From the NCBI GenBank assembly GCA_964529325.1, contig CAZGWH010000053.1, positions 1 to 15,647 on the forward strand: 15,647 nucleotides of DNA, given 5' to 3'. Origin of the DNA: GCA-2689995 sp964529325 (GTDB lineage Bacteria > Fidelibacterota > Marinisomatia > SCGC-AAA003-L08 > GCA-2689995). A program made the position numbers and the translations under genes. The notes under the pieces are model-generated. The model was not told the DNA's origin. It saw only the letters and a list, made by a program, of their open reading frames with translations, and ran no database searches. Shown here piece by piece: positions 7,288 through 15,000 of the stretch. The stretch's first letter is position 1; the number at the start of each line of letters is the position of its first letter.

Positions 7288-7852
7288 ATGAAAGAATTAT
7301 TTATTATTGCAGGTTGTAACGGAGCTGGAAAAACAACAGCATCATATTCAACACTTCCAACTTTATTAAATTGCAAAGAATTTATTAATGCCGATGAAAT
7401 AGCAAAAGGAATTTTCCCATTTCAGCTAGAGAATGCAGGCATTACAGCTGGTAGATTAATGCTAAATAGAATAAAATACTTACTAAATATGGATGTTAGT
7501 TTTGCAATAGAAACAACATTGGCAACAAAATCATATTGTAAATTGATTGATATTGCAAAAAAAATGGATTTAAAACTAATATATTATTTTTTTGGTTAAA
7601 TTCTTATAACCTTACAATTCAAAGAGTAAAAATATGAGTTTTAGAAGGTGGGCATAATATTCCTGAAGATGTAATTATTAGAAGATATAAAAATGGTATT
7701 AAAAATCTATTTAAACTCTATCTTCCAATTGTTGATAATTGGATGATAATTAATAATTCGGGTGAACCTTATAATTAATTGCTGAAAATAATAATAACAC
7801 CACAAAGATATTTAATAAAAAAATATTCGAAAAAAATAAAAGGATTAAATGA
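7288..7852 (+). pseudogene. Decayed zeta-toxin-like P-loop kinase
   Basis: The first 103 codons read as the start of a COG4185/zeta-toxin family kinase: Walker A GCNGAGKTT (9-17), NADEIA (34-39) and IETTLATKSY (74-83). Translation then fails at the seven-T run 7587-7593. One more T would continue the frame as FFWLN. In that restored frame there is a TGA at 7635-7637 where the family usually has Arg (VKI-stop-VLEGGHNIPED), then the conserved GGHNIPEDVIIRRY. A second missing base near 7773-7775 is needed to continue into LIAENNN and end at the TGA at 7850-7852. The three lesions together indicate a dead gene, or less likely sequencing errors in homopolymers. Zeta kinases in characterised systems phosphorylate UDP-GlcNAc and are neutralised by a partner. 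The intact N-terminal fragment lacks the part that would bind substrate. Confidence 0.82.
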
Positions 7853-8030
7853 AAAATAATAAAGTAGATAAGAGAAGAAATGATATAATAAAAGGATTAG
7901 AGTTAGCTTATGAAAAAATGATTGAATTCAAAAAAATGAAAAAACACCATTGATTGTATCTTTAAATGGTAAAATTGTTGAAATAAAGGCTGATAAAGCA
8001 AAATCAACTACAACTTACAAACTTCATTAG
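7849..8030 (+). pseudogene. Frameshifted small partner (antitoxin candidate) of the zeta-like kinase
   Basis: The ATG at 7849 overlaps the restored kinase stop by four bases (ATGA), and AAAAGGA lies just upstream, so the two were once coupled. The first frame encodes MKNNKVDKRRNDIIKGLELA and continues to EFKKMKK before stopping at 7951-7953. Adding one A to the six-A run 7939-7944 restores KTPLIVSLNGKIVEIKADKA, ending TTTYKLH at the TAG 8028-8030. The intact product would have been about 60 residues: a charged helical N-terminal half and a short strand-rich C-terminal half. Its position after a zeta-type kinase makes an antitoxin role plausible. I do not recognise a named family with certainty. 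Confidence 0.65.
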
Positions 8031-8057
8031 ATAAATTAACTTAAGAACATGTCCAAT

Positions 8058-8492
8058 CTAGAAATTTAATTCCTCAATCCAATCCAGTAAAAACTCATCA
8101 ATTTGGTTTTGGGCTTCTTCTAAGGAGGAATAATTTTTAATCATCATATATTGATTTCCATTTATCATCGCTGATAATCTTTTATTTTCTTGGTTTCGAT
8201 ATAAGCATAGAATTTTTTTACCTAATATTTCAGCCTTTGCTAATTCATAACCTACACCTAATGAAGGAGTAGAAACTTCCGCAATTAGAATATCTGCTTC
8301 TTCAATCCATGAAACATCTCTATCAAAAATCCATTTATCTGAAGGACCGTCTTCACCAAACTCTGTTAAATTCATATCGCCCACATGCTCGGTTAATACT
8401 TGCCCATATGTAGATAGATGTTGAATAAGTTTAAGATATAATTCTTTATCATTTCGACCACCTCTTATTGAGCCTGCAAAATAAATTTTCAT
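8058..8492 (-). CDS. 2'-deoxynucleoside 5'-phosphate N-hydrolase (DNPH1/RCL-like)
   Basis: A 144-residue member of the nucleoside 2-deoxyribosyltransferase-like fold, closest in appearance to animal DNPH1/RCL. DNPH1 hydrolyses dNMPs to the base and 2-deoxyribose-5-phosphate. The active-site set is complete and spaced as in rat RCL: Y4 in IYFAGSIRGG, D59 in DRDVSW, S77 and the nucleophile E83 in PSLGVGYELA, and S107 in RLSAMI. TEHVGD (34-39) is also shared. The product is the substrate of DeoC, encoded on the other strand of this window. Its ATG overlaps the cysNC stop by four bases (ATGA), implying coupled translation with a sulfate-activation gene. No Shine-Dalgarno sequence is visible, consistent with coupling. 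A plain deoxyribosyltransferase is the alternative, but the SIRGG and LSAMI motifs favour the hydrolase. Confidence 0.85.
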   Translation of the reverse strand: MKIYFAGSIRGGRNDKELYLKLIQHLSTYGQVLTEHVGDMNLTEFGEDGPSDKWIFDRDVSWIEEADILIAEVSTPSLGVGYELAKAEILGKKILCLYRNQENKRLSAMINGNQYMMIKNYSSLEEAQNQIDEFLLDWIEELNF

Positions 8493-10363
8493 ATTATATT
8501 TTTATTTTTCAAGAATTCTATAATTTTTTCTGATGCTTTTTCGGGGTTCATTTCATCTGATTTAATATGTATATCGGGGTTTTCGGGAGATTCATAAGGC
8601 GAATCAATACCTGTAAAATTTTTGATATTTCCACTTCTCGCCTTTTTGTATAAGCCTTTAGGATCTCTGGATTCTGCAACTTCAAGCGGAACATCAATAA
8701 ATACTTCCAAAAAATCATTCGGCATTAAATCCCTTGCAAGTCGTCTTTCAGCTTTAAAGGGAGCAATAAAACTCACAATAGTAATTAATCCAGCATCAAT
8801 CATTAATTTTGATACATTTGCAATTCTTCTAATATTTTCAACTCTATCTGCATTGGTAAAACCTAAATCTTTATTTAATCCATGGCGAACATTATCTCCA
8901 TCTAATAGCATGGTATGTTTACCTAAATTAAATAATTTTTTTTCTAAAATATTGGCAATTGTTGATTTCCCTGAACCAGATAATCCTGTAAACCATAATA
9001 CAACTGATTTTTGATGTTTAGCTCGTGACCTTAATTCTTTATTGATATACATTTCATGCCATTGAATATTTTCACTTCTAAATAAAGCAAAATTAACTAA
9101 GCCCATTCCAACAGTATTATTTGTCATTTTATCAATTATAATAAAAGAACCAAATGAATTAGACTCAATATATGGCTTCATTGGTAATTTTCGATCTAAT
9201 GCAATATTAACTAAACCAATCTCATTTAATTCAAGCGTTGTTGAATTTTCTTCTGCAAATGTATTGATATTAATTCTATTTCTTAATTTACTTATCGATC
9301 CATTTGATTCTGCCACTCCAAATTTGAAAATATATGGCCGGCCTGGAACCATTTTATCCTCATCCATCCAAAGTATTTTACCTTGAAATTGGTCTGCGAT
9401 ATCACATGAAAAATCTATATGACTAATGATATCACCACGAGAAATATCAATTTCATCATTTAATTCTAAAGTAACCGAATGCCCAACACCACATGAATTT
9501 TGTTCATTATCAGAAACTAAAATATTTTTTACTGTACTTTTTTTATTAGATGGTTTTACTATTATTTCATCGCCAATTGATATATGACCTTCTGCAACTT
9601 GCCCACAAAACCCGCGAAAATTATGACTCAATCGATTTACCCATTGAACAGGGAGTATAAATTGTTGGTTTTTCTTTTCAAGATTATATTTAACATTTTC
9701 TAAATACTGAATTAAGCTTTCATCTTTATACCAAATCATATTTTTGCTTAATTCAATAATATTATCACCTTGAAGAGCAGAAATTGGAATTGAATCAATA
9801 TTGTCGAAATTTAATCCATTAGAAAATTTGATATAATCATTTTTTATTTTATCATACACATCTTGAGAATAATCAACTAAATCCATTTTATTTATAGCAA
9901 GGCAAATATTTTTCACTCCCAACATATCTACAATATGAGAATGCCTACAAGTCTGTGGTAAAAGCCCTGCTCTCGCATCTATTAAAAGTATAGCCACATC
10001 TGCAGTTGATGCTCCAGTTGCCATATTTCGTGTATATTGTTCATGTCCTGGTGTATCTGCGACAATAAACTTTCGTTTATCGGTAGAAAAAAATCGATAC
10101 GCAACATCTATTGTAATTCCTTGTTCCATTTCTGCTGAAAGACCATCTACAAGTAACGCAAAATCTATATCATCACCCTGAGTACCTATTTTTTTTGAGG
10201 TGGATTGTAATTCGGAAAGTTGATCTTCAAAAATTAAATGACTTTCAAAAAGTAATCGCCCTATTAATGTCGATTTTCCATCATCTACAGAACCGCAAGT
10301 AATAAATCTTAATAGCTGTTTATTTTCTTGATCTGTTAAATATTTTTCTACTTCAGTGGCCAT
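8489..10363 (-). CDS. cysNC: Bifunctional sulfate adenylyltransferase subunit 1 / adenylylsulfate kinase
   Basis: A fused enzyme of 624 residues, normal for CysNC. The N-terminal GTPase (CysN) works with CysD to drive ATP + sulfate to APS. The C-terminal kinase (CysC) phosphorylates APS to PAPS. The GTPase motifs are GSVDDGKS (24-31), DTPGHEQY (103-110) and NKMD (158-161), followed by EF-Tu-like beta domains to about 430. The kinase begins near 452 with VVLWFTGLSGSGKS (P-loop 460-467), DGDNVRHGLN (488-497), and the PFKAER and RDPKGLYKKA segments typical of CysC. The loop reads FIAPF where many bacterial CysC have FISPF. Its ATG shares one base with the cysD stop (TAATG), and a six-G run about 9 bases upstream may serve as the ribosome site. 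No cysH, cysI or cysJ lies in the window, so whether PAPS is reduced or used for sulfonation is not shown. Confidence 0.96.
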   Translation of the reverse strand: MATEVEKYLTDQENKQLLRFITCGSVDDGKSTLIGRLLFESHLIFEDQLSELQSTSKKIGTQGDDIDFALLVDGLSAEMEQGITIDVAYRFFSTDKRKFIVADTPGHEQYTRNMATGASTADVAILLIDARAGLLPQTCRHSHIVDMLGVKNICLAINKMDLVDYSQDVYDKIKNDYIKFSNGLNFDNIDSIPISALQGDNIIELSKNMIWYKDESLIQYLENVKYNLEKKNQQFILPVQWVNRLSHNFRGFCGQVAEGHISIGDEIIVKPSNKKSTVKNILVSDNEQNSCGVGHSVTLELNDEIDISRGDIISHIDFSCDIADQFQGKILWMDEDKMVPGRPYIFKFGVAESNGSISKLRNRININTFAEENSTTLELNEIGLVNIALDRKLPMKPYIESNSFGSFIIIDKMTNNTVGMGLVNFALFRSENIQWHEMYINKELRSRAKHQKSVVLWFTGLSGSGKSTIANILEKKLFNLGKHTMLLDGDNVRHGLNKDLGFTNADRVENIRRIANVSKLMIDAGLITIVSFIAPFKAERRLARDLMPNDFLEVFIDVPLEVAESRDPKGLYKKARSGNIKNFTGIDSPYESPENPDIHIKSDEMNPEKASEKIIEFLKNKNII

Positions 10364-11262
10364 TAAAAATATCCCCCCTGTTTTTTCTGCTCCATTGAAG
10401 CAATATTATCAAAATCAATTAATCGACCATCTCTTTCTGACGTTTTTGCAATTAACATTTCTTGAATAATCTCAGGGAGCGTTTTTGCATTTGACTCAAC
10501 AGCTCCTGTAAGTGGATAACAACCTAATGTTCTAAATCGAACATTTTTAAATATTGGTTTTTCATCTTTTTTAAGTGGAAGTCGTTCATCATCTACTAAA
10601 ATCAATACACCATCTCGCTCTACCACTGGTCTTTTATCAGAAAAATATAAGGGTACTATTGGGATATTTTCTTTATAAATATATTGCCAAACATCGAGTT
10701 CAGTCCAATTAGATAATGGAAATACACGAATACTTTCACCTTTTTTCTTTTTCGTATTAAAAATATTCCATAATTCTGGTCTTTGGTTTTTTGGGTCCCA
10801 TTGATGTTTTTCGGTTCTAAAAGAAAAAATTCGTTCCTTTGCTCTTGATTTTTCCTCATCTCTTCTTGCACCTCCAAATGCAACATCAAACTTATATTTA
10901 TTCAACGCCTGTTTAAGCCCTTGAGTTTTCATTATATCGGTATGTACAGAAGAGCCATGTGTAAAAGGTCCTACACCCATTTTAACACCTTCTTTATTGA
11001 TATGAACGATTAACTTTAATCCATATTTTGAAATAATTTCATCACGGAAAGAAATCATTTCTTTAAATTTCCAGGTTGTATCTACATGCATTAATGGAAA
11101 TGGAATTTTATTGGGGTAAAATGCTTTTCGTGCTAAATGAAGCATAACAGCAGAATCTTTACCAACTGAATATAACATTACGGGATTATCTGCAGTTGCA
11201 ACAACCTCTCGCATAATATGAATACTCTCTGCTTCTAATGTTTCTAAATGAGTAAGGCTCAA
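10363..11262 (-). CDS. cysD: Sulfate adenylyltransferase subunit 2
   Basis: CysD is the catalytic ATP-pyrophosphatase subunit of the heterodimeric ATP sulfurylase. At 299 residues it matches E. coli CysD (302). LETLEAESIHIMREV (6-20) corresponds to the family N-terminus, the PP-loop is YSVGKDS (31-37), and FGGARRDEEKSRAKER (129-144) with the C-terminal RFRTLGCYPLTGA (242-254) are hallmark segments. Translation must start at a TTG (11262-11260). An in-frame TAA lies four codons upstream with no ATG or GTG between, the next internal Met is in the conserved helix, and AAGGA (11273-11269) stands 6 bases before the TTG. It is the first gene of cysD-cysNC-DNPH1. The roughly 100 bases upstream separate it from the paraoxonase-like gene and show no clear promoter consensus. 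Confidence 0.96.
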   Translation of the reverse strand: MSLTHLETLEAESIHIMREVVATADNPVMLYSVGKDSAVMLHLARKAFYPNKIPFPLMHVDTTWKFKEMISFRDEIISKYGLKLIVHINKEGVKMGVGPFTHGSSVHTDIMKTQGLKQALNKYKFDVAFGGARRDEEKSRAKERIFSFRTEKHQWDPKNQRPELWNIFNTKKKKGESIRVFPLSNWTELDVWQYIYKENIPIVPLYFSDKRPVVERDGVLILVDDERLPLKKDEKPIFKNVRFRTLGCYPLTGAVESNAKTLPEIIQEMLIAKTSERDGRLIDFDNIASMEQKKQGGYF

Positions 11263-11268
11263 AGGAAA

Positions 11269-11273
11269 TCCTT
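11269..11273 (-). promoter_or_regulatory. Ribosome binding site fixing the cysD TTG start
   Basis: AAGGA on the minus strand, six bases before the TTG codon of cysD. Few genes here have a clear Shine-Dalgarno sequence, so this one supports the unusual start codon. Confidence 0.65.
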
Positions 11274-11364
11274 ATTAATGTACATCTAAATATTAAATAA
11301 AACTAAGGGGGTTAAATTAAAGTGATATTTGAGAATGAACCGAAGGGAATTTCTGATTAATACT

Positions 11365-12399
11365 CTAATTTTTACAATGTAAAAAATGGTCAGCGAATAC
11401 TGCACCAATAAGAATATTATTTTTATGAATGGCAGAAACACTTGAACCTGATATTGATTCGCCGTTATTTAAATAGATTTCATCAAAAATATAATTATGG
11501 GTGGAATCTTGAGAAACTCTTAATACTTGTGATGGTGATAATTTATGTTGATCTTTTGCATGACGAGAGAATGCTAACATTTGAGGATGAGAACCAATCC
11601 ATAAGTTTTCATTTTCATCTATTTCAATATTATCAACACCTGAATTCATTTTTAATACATTTATTAAGTGAAGTTCATTTGTTTCCTCATTTCGCGAATA
11701 AATGGATAACTTTTGACCAATTGTTTCTGCCACATAAACTAATTTTTTATCCGATGAAATATTAATTCCATTTGCATATCTTAAACCTATTGCAGAAATA
11801 TTAAATTTAGACCCATCATAAAAAATAACATTTGAATTTGAAACTTGCAGATAATCTTGCATTGTTTTAATAAATCGTGAAGAAACACCATGATCATTTG
11901 TAACATAAAATTGATTTTCATTAATTGCAACTAAATCATTTGGACTAATTAATAATGAACTTTTAATTGTATTTTCATGAATTAATTTTTTATTTTTAAA
12001 ATTAAACACTTCAATTGAATGAATATTATCTACATGATTTACTACAAATAAATGGACATTTTCCAAGGAATCTTCAAATACTGAAATACCATGAGGATGA
12101 AAATCAAATTCTAAATTAGATGTTAGATTTATCAATTCAGGATATTCATCATTCAAATCATAGGAATATATATGGCCTTGCGATGGGTTTTCAGCGAGTG
12201 TTTTCCAACGATCATCTACAGAAATAAATGCAATTCCATTATTCAATATGGTAATATCTTCTGGACCATTCAGTCCAAAAACCGATTCACAATTCCCCTC
12301 AAAATGAGGATTTATTGATTTAAATTCACCTGCATCATATAATGTTTTTATAACTAAAAATAATATAAACCCAATAATAAAGAAAATCACACTTTTCAT
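11365..12399 (-). CDS. Paraoxonase/arylesterase-like (PON-type) six-bladed propeller, membrane-anchored
   Basis: This 344-residue protein resembles animal paraoxonases, calcium-dependent lactonases and arylesterases with a six-bladed beta-propeller. The calcium ligands of PON1 have counterparts: E47 and D48 (GPEDI), N154 and D155 (SPNDLVAI), N210 (ANGINIS), and D256 with N257 (VDNIEI). The catalytic-site histidines correspond to H103 (HPHGIS) and H122 (VVNH), and H271 is in GSHP. C37 and C342 sit where PON1 has its disulfide (C42-C353). Residues 4-18 are hydrophobic and act as an uncleaved signal anchor, so the propeller should lie outside the cytoplasmic membrane. It starts 17 bases after the peptidase gene and is probably co-transcribed with it. 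The substrate is unknown: lactone hydrolysis is family knowledge, not shown here. The more distant SMP-30/strictosidine-synthase-like propellers are the alternative. Confidence 0.8.
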   Translation of the reverse strand: MKSVIFFIIGFILFLVIKTLYDAGEFKSINPHFEGNCESVFGLNGPEDITILNNGIAFISVDDRWKTLAENPSQGHIYSYDLNDEYPELINLTSNLEFDFHPHGISVFEDSLENVHLFVVNHVDNIHSIEVFNFKNKKLIHENTIKSSLLISPNDLVAINENQFYVTNDHGVSSRFIKTMQDYLQVSNSNVIFYDGSKFNISAIGLRYANGINISSDKKLVYVAETIGQKLSIYSRNEETNELHLINVLKMNSGVDNIEIDENENLWIGSHPQMLAFSRHAKDQHKLSPSQVLRVSQDSTHNYIFDEIYLNNGESISGSSVSAIHKNNILIGAVFADHFLHCKN

Positions 12400-12416
12400 T
12401 CTTTTATTTTATCCAA

Positions 12417-14891
12417 TTAATTGTCAAGAATTATATTTACAATTCCAACAATATCTAAAACATTAATTTCACCATCATTATTGATGTCACTTGCATTTTG
12501 CTGTTGAGTTGTTGGAGTTAAATCCCCTAAAACAAAATTTACAATTATTACAACATCCAAAACATTGACTACTCCATCTAAATTTGCATCGCCACTAATA
12601 ACAGTTCCTGCTCCATCAATATTTAATAAAACATGTACAGATTCAGAACCACCACTTGAATTAATATCTAAAAATGCTGAATATTCACCACCTAAAATAT
12701 CGTTTGTATCAACGCTTATATTTACAGGTGAAGATTGACCTGAATTTATTTCTCCTTCAATAGGTGAAGCTGTTAACCAATTTGGAGATTTTTTAAATTT
12801 AATTGCCATATTATTTTGAATTTGACTAGAAACAAGTAAGCCAGAATTCCCTAATGAATTTTGCATACCAATGGTTGGTGAAAAATTCCCTGTTAATGAA
12901 TTATAATTAAATTGAACTTCTCCATTTGGGTAAAGTACCATTTGAAAATCATAAAAACTATTTTCATTATTTGTCCACCAATGAGCCACATCATTAAACC
13001 AAACAATTAATCTATCATTATTTGAATGATAATAAACTTCTCCAAAGCAATATTGATTACAATTATCATTTACAGGATTTAGATCATCCCAAAAACCAAA
13101 TATAGCTGGCCGAGGTGCAGTTGTAGATGGTAGTGAAGAATTATCCCACTCTGTATTATCATCACCAAATCCCACCCAACCATTTGCATTTACAATAAAT
13201 TGACTATAAACTTCGCCATAAAATGGGAAATCAAACCCAATATCAATTAATTCACCTGATTGATCATTTTGCGGAAATGTATATAATGTTCCACTTTCTG
13301 ATATATCTACCCAATCAAAATTAATATTTGGATTATTATTTGAACTTGCCCAATAATTATTTTCTGAATCCGGACCACCCCCAGAATTCATAAATGGATT
13401 TGCTGTAATTGAATAATTTAATATGGATTCATCTTCACCTATGTTTGTAAGTATAATTTGGTCTGAGCTCATTTCTCCTTGGGCTAAATCAAATGATAGT
13501 GATTCTGTTGAAACTTCAAGCAGTGCTTGTGGACCACTTATTGAAAGTGCCGATTGATATAAATTTAACCGACCGCCACTTACCGTATTTCCTTGTAAAC
13601 TTGATAATTGGTCAACATTATTTAATATTGCCTGTTTGATTGCCAATGCACAACTTCCAGGATCTGAAATACATAATTCTGCCAATGAATATGATGCGGC
13701 AGCATGCATAAACCCTATTGCTCCCGCAACATGCGGAGTTGCCATGGATGTCCCTGTATAAGAACAACTCACAGAATTTGTTGGAACCGTACTGCAAATA
13801 TTTGTTCCAGGTGCACCTAAATCAATCGTTTCTGTTCCATAGCCTGCACTATTATATTTCACATCAGTATTCGTTGTATTGGTTACAGAAATCATATAAT
13901 CACTACTACAACCTGTAGGAACATCACCCACACTATCTACATTTTGATTTGAATTAATTGTTGCTGTTGCACTTAAAATACCAACAGCTCCCATTGCATC
14001 ATATAAATCATTCCATACAGGATATGAACCTGAATTACAATCCGCATAATCCACTCCAAAACTGCTATTTGTCGCAACTACATTTGCACCAAATGCACCA
14101 TTTGATTCTAACCATAATGTTTTTTGGTCAAGTACATAGCCGTATGCAGTACTAATTACAGATGTTTGTCCTGAAGAACCTGCAACACTCATAATTTTTA
14201 CATTCCAATTAACACCCACAACATCGTTTCCATTATTACCGACAGCACCAATTGTACCTGCAACATGAGTTCCATGAGAATCCGATGGAATTGAACCATC
14301 ATTACTATAAGCATCCCAACCATTAATATCATCTACATAACCATTATTATCGTCATCAATCCCATTTCCAGGAATTTCATTCTCATTCACCCATATATTT
14401 TCTACTAAATCTACATGATTTGTTTGAACTCCTCCATCTACAACTGCAACAACAATATCATCACCTAAAGCAGTTATTCCACCTGTTGTAATATCCCATG
14501 CTTCAGGGGCATCTATATCTGCATCTGGTTGCCCACCAGACTGACCTGTATTATTCATATCCCACATTTGGCTAAAATCTGGATCATTAGGTGTCAATCG
14601 TGGAGTTGTTAAATGATCAAATTGAGCATAAATGACACCATCAAGTTTTAATATTTCATTTAACGCATTTTGGTCAGAAGTGAATTTTTGTTCATTAAAT
14701 TTAACAGTCCAAATATTCATTTGTCGTACAAGTAAGTTTTCAAGTTTAAATGAAGATGAGCTCAATTGTTTTTCGATATTTTCTTTATTTAATTGTTGTT
14801 CAAATTTAACAATAAGTGTTTCTTTTTGATATTTTACGGAAGAAAAACATAACCCGAGTACTAATAATTGAAGTAATAATAATTTTTTCAT
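12417..14891 (-). CDS. Secreted subtilisin-like (S8) serine peptidase with dockerin-like tail
   Basis: Exported serine endopeptidase of 824 residues. Numbered from the ATG at 14891, it has a signal peptide (MKKLLLLQLLVLGLCFSS), a propeptide (about 22-95), and the S8 catalytic domain (about 100-450) with D152 (AVVDGG), H206 (DSHGTH), oxyanion N275 (ATNSSFG) and S382 (GTSMATPHVAG). Next come Ig-like stretches around a region with FDFPFYGEVYSQF (553-565), then two dockerin-like calcium repeats (about 767-824; GDANLDGVVNVLD and DINNDGEINVLD). A GTG two codons earlier is in frame, but AAAGGA lies only 2 bases from it and 8 from the ATG, so the ATG is chosen. The dockerin-like end probably attaches or sorts the protein at the cell surface; its partner is unknown. 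The catalytic residues are all present, so it should be active. The paraoxonase-like gene follows. Confidence 0.92.
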   Translation of the reverse strand: MKKLLLLQLLVLGLCFSSVKYQKETLIVKFEQQLNKENIEKQLSSSSFKLENLLVRQMNIWTVKFNEQKFTSDQNALNEILKLDGVIYAQFDHLTTPRLTPNDPDFSQMWDMNNTGQSGGQPDADIDAPEAWDITTGGITALGDDIVVAVVDGGVQTNHVDLVENIWVNENEIPGNGIDDDNNGYVDDINGWDAYSNDGSIPSDSHGTHVAGTIGAVGNNGNDVVGVNWNVKIMSVAGSSGQTSVISTAYGYVLDQKTLWLESNGAFGANVVATNSSFGVDYADCNSGSYPVWNDLYDAMGAVGILSATATINSNQNVDSVGDVPTGCSSDYMISVTNTTNTDVKYNSAGYGTETIDLGAPGTNICSTVPTNSVSCSYTGTSMATPHVAGAIGFMHAAASYSLAELCISDPGSCALAIKQAILNNVDQLSSLQGNTVSGGRLNLYQSALSISGPQALLEVSTESLSFDLAQGEMSSDQIILTNIGEDESILNYSITANPFMNSGGGPDSENNYWASSNNNPNINFDWVDISESGTLYTFPQNDQSGELIDIGFDFPFYGEVYSQFIVNANGWVGFGDDNTEWDNSSLPSTTAPRPAIFGFWDDLNPVNDNCNQYCFGEVYYHSNNDRLIVWFNDVAHWWTNNENSFYDFQMVLYPNGEVQFNYNSLTGNFSPTIGMQNSLGNSGLLVSSQIQNNMAIKFKKSPNWLTASPIEGEINSGQSSPVNISVDTNDILGGEYSAFLDINSSGGSESVHVLLNIDGAGTVISGDANLDGVVNVLDVVIIVNFVLGDLTPTTQQQNASDINNDGEINVLDIVGIVNIILDN

Positions 14892-14899
14892 ATACACAA

Positions 14900-14905
14900 T
14901 CCTTT
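14900..14905 (-). promoter_or_regulatory. Ribosome binding site of the S8 peptidase gene
   Basis: AAAGGA on the minus strand. It lies 8 bases from the ATG at 14891 but only 2 from the in-frame GTG at 14897, so it selects the ATG as start. Confidence 0.7.
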
Positions 14906-14961
14906 CATTTTTTTGTTTAAAATTAATTTTAATTTAACAGTTTAAATATTTCTTTTTTCCA

Positions 14962-14994
14962 ATTATATTGTAATAGCGTGTAATTAATTTACAC
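14962..14994 (-). promoter_or_regulatory. Predicted promoter region and operator-like palindrome of the S8 peptidase gene
   Basis: A perfect TATAAT on the minus strand (14967-14962) would start transcription near 14955, leaving a leader of about 65 bases. Just upstream, GTGTAA (14978-14983) and TTACAC (14989-14994) form a 6+5+6 palindrome that covers the position of the -35 element. No good -35 hexamer is seen, so the promoter may depend on a bound activator or the palindrome may be a repressor site. No T-run follows on the minus strand, so it is not an obvious terminator of the gene upstream. Confidence 0.4.
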
Positions 14995-15000
14995 TTGAAA

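Noticed and set aside
8031..8057. Terminator between the convergent gene sets
   Set aside because: No stem-loop with a T-run could be found in these 27 bases or just inside the flanking genes.
8622..9014. Open frame of 130 codons on the plus strand
   Set aside because: It lies entirely antisense to the conserved APS kinase domain of cysNC, has no ribosome site and shows no recognisable protein features.
11335..11350. TTCG tetraloop-like sequence on the minus strand after the paraoxonase-like gene, as a terminator
   Set aside because: Bases flanking the possible loop do not pair beyond one C-G, and no T-run follows.
11442..11765. Open frame of 107 codons on the plus strand
   Set aside because: Antisense to the conserved paraoxonase-like propeller, with low-complexity composition and no ribosome site.
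14895..14897. GTG as start of the S8 peptidase
   Set aside because: The AAAGGA site is only 2 bases away from the GTG but 8 bases from the ATG at 14891, which begins a standard signal peptide.
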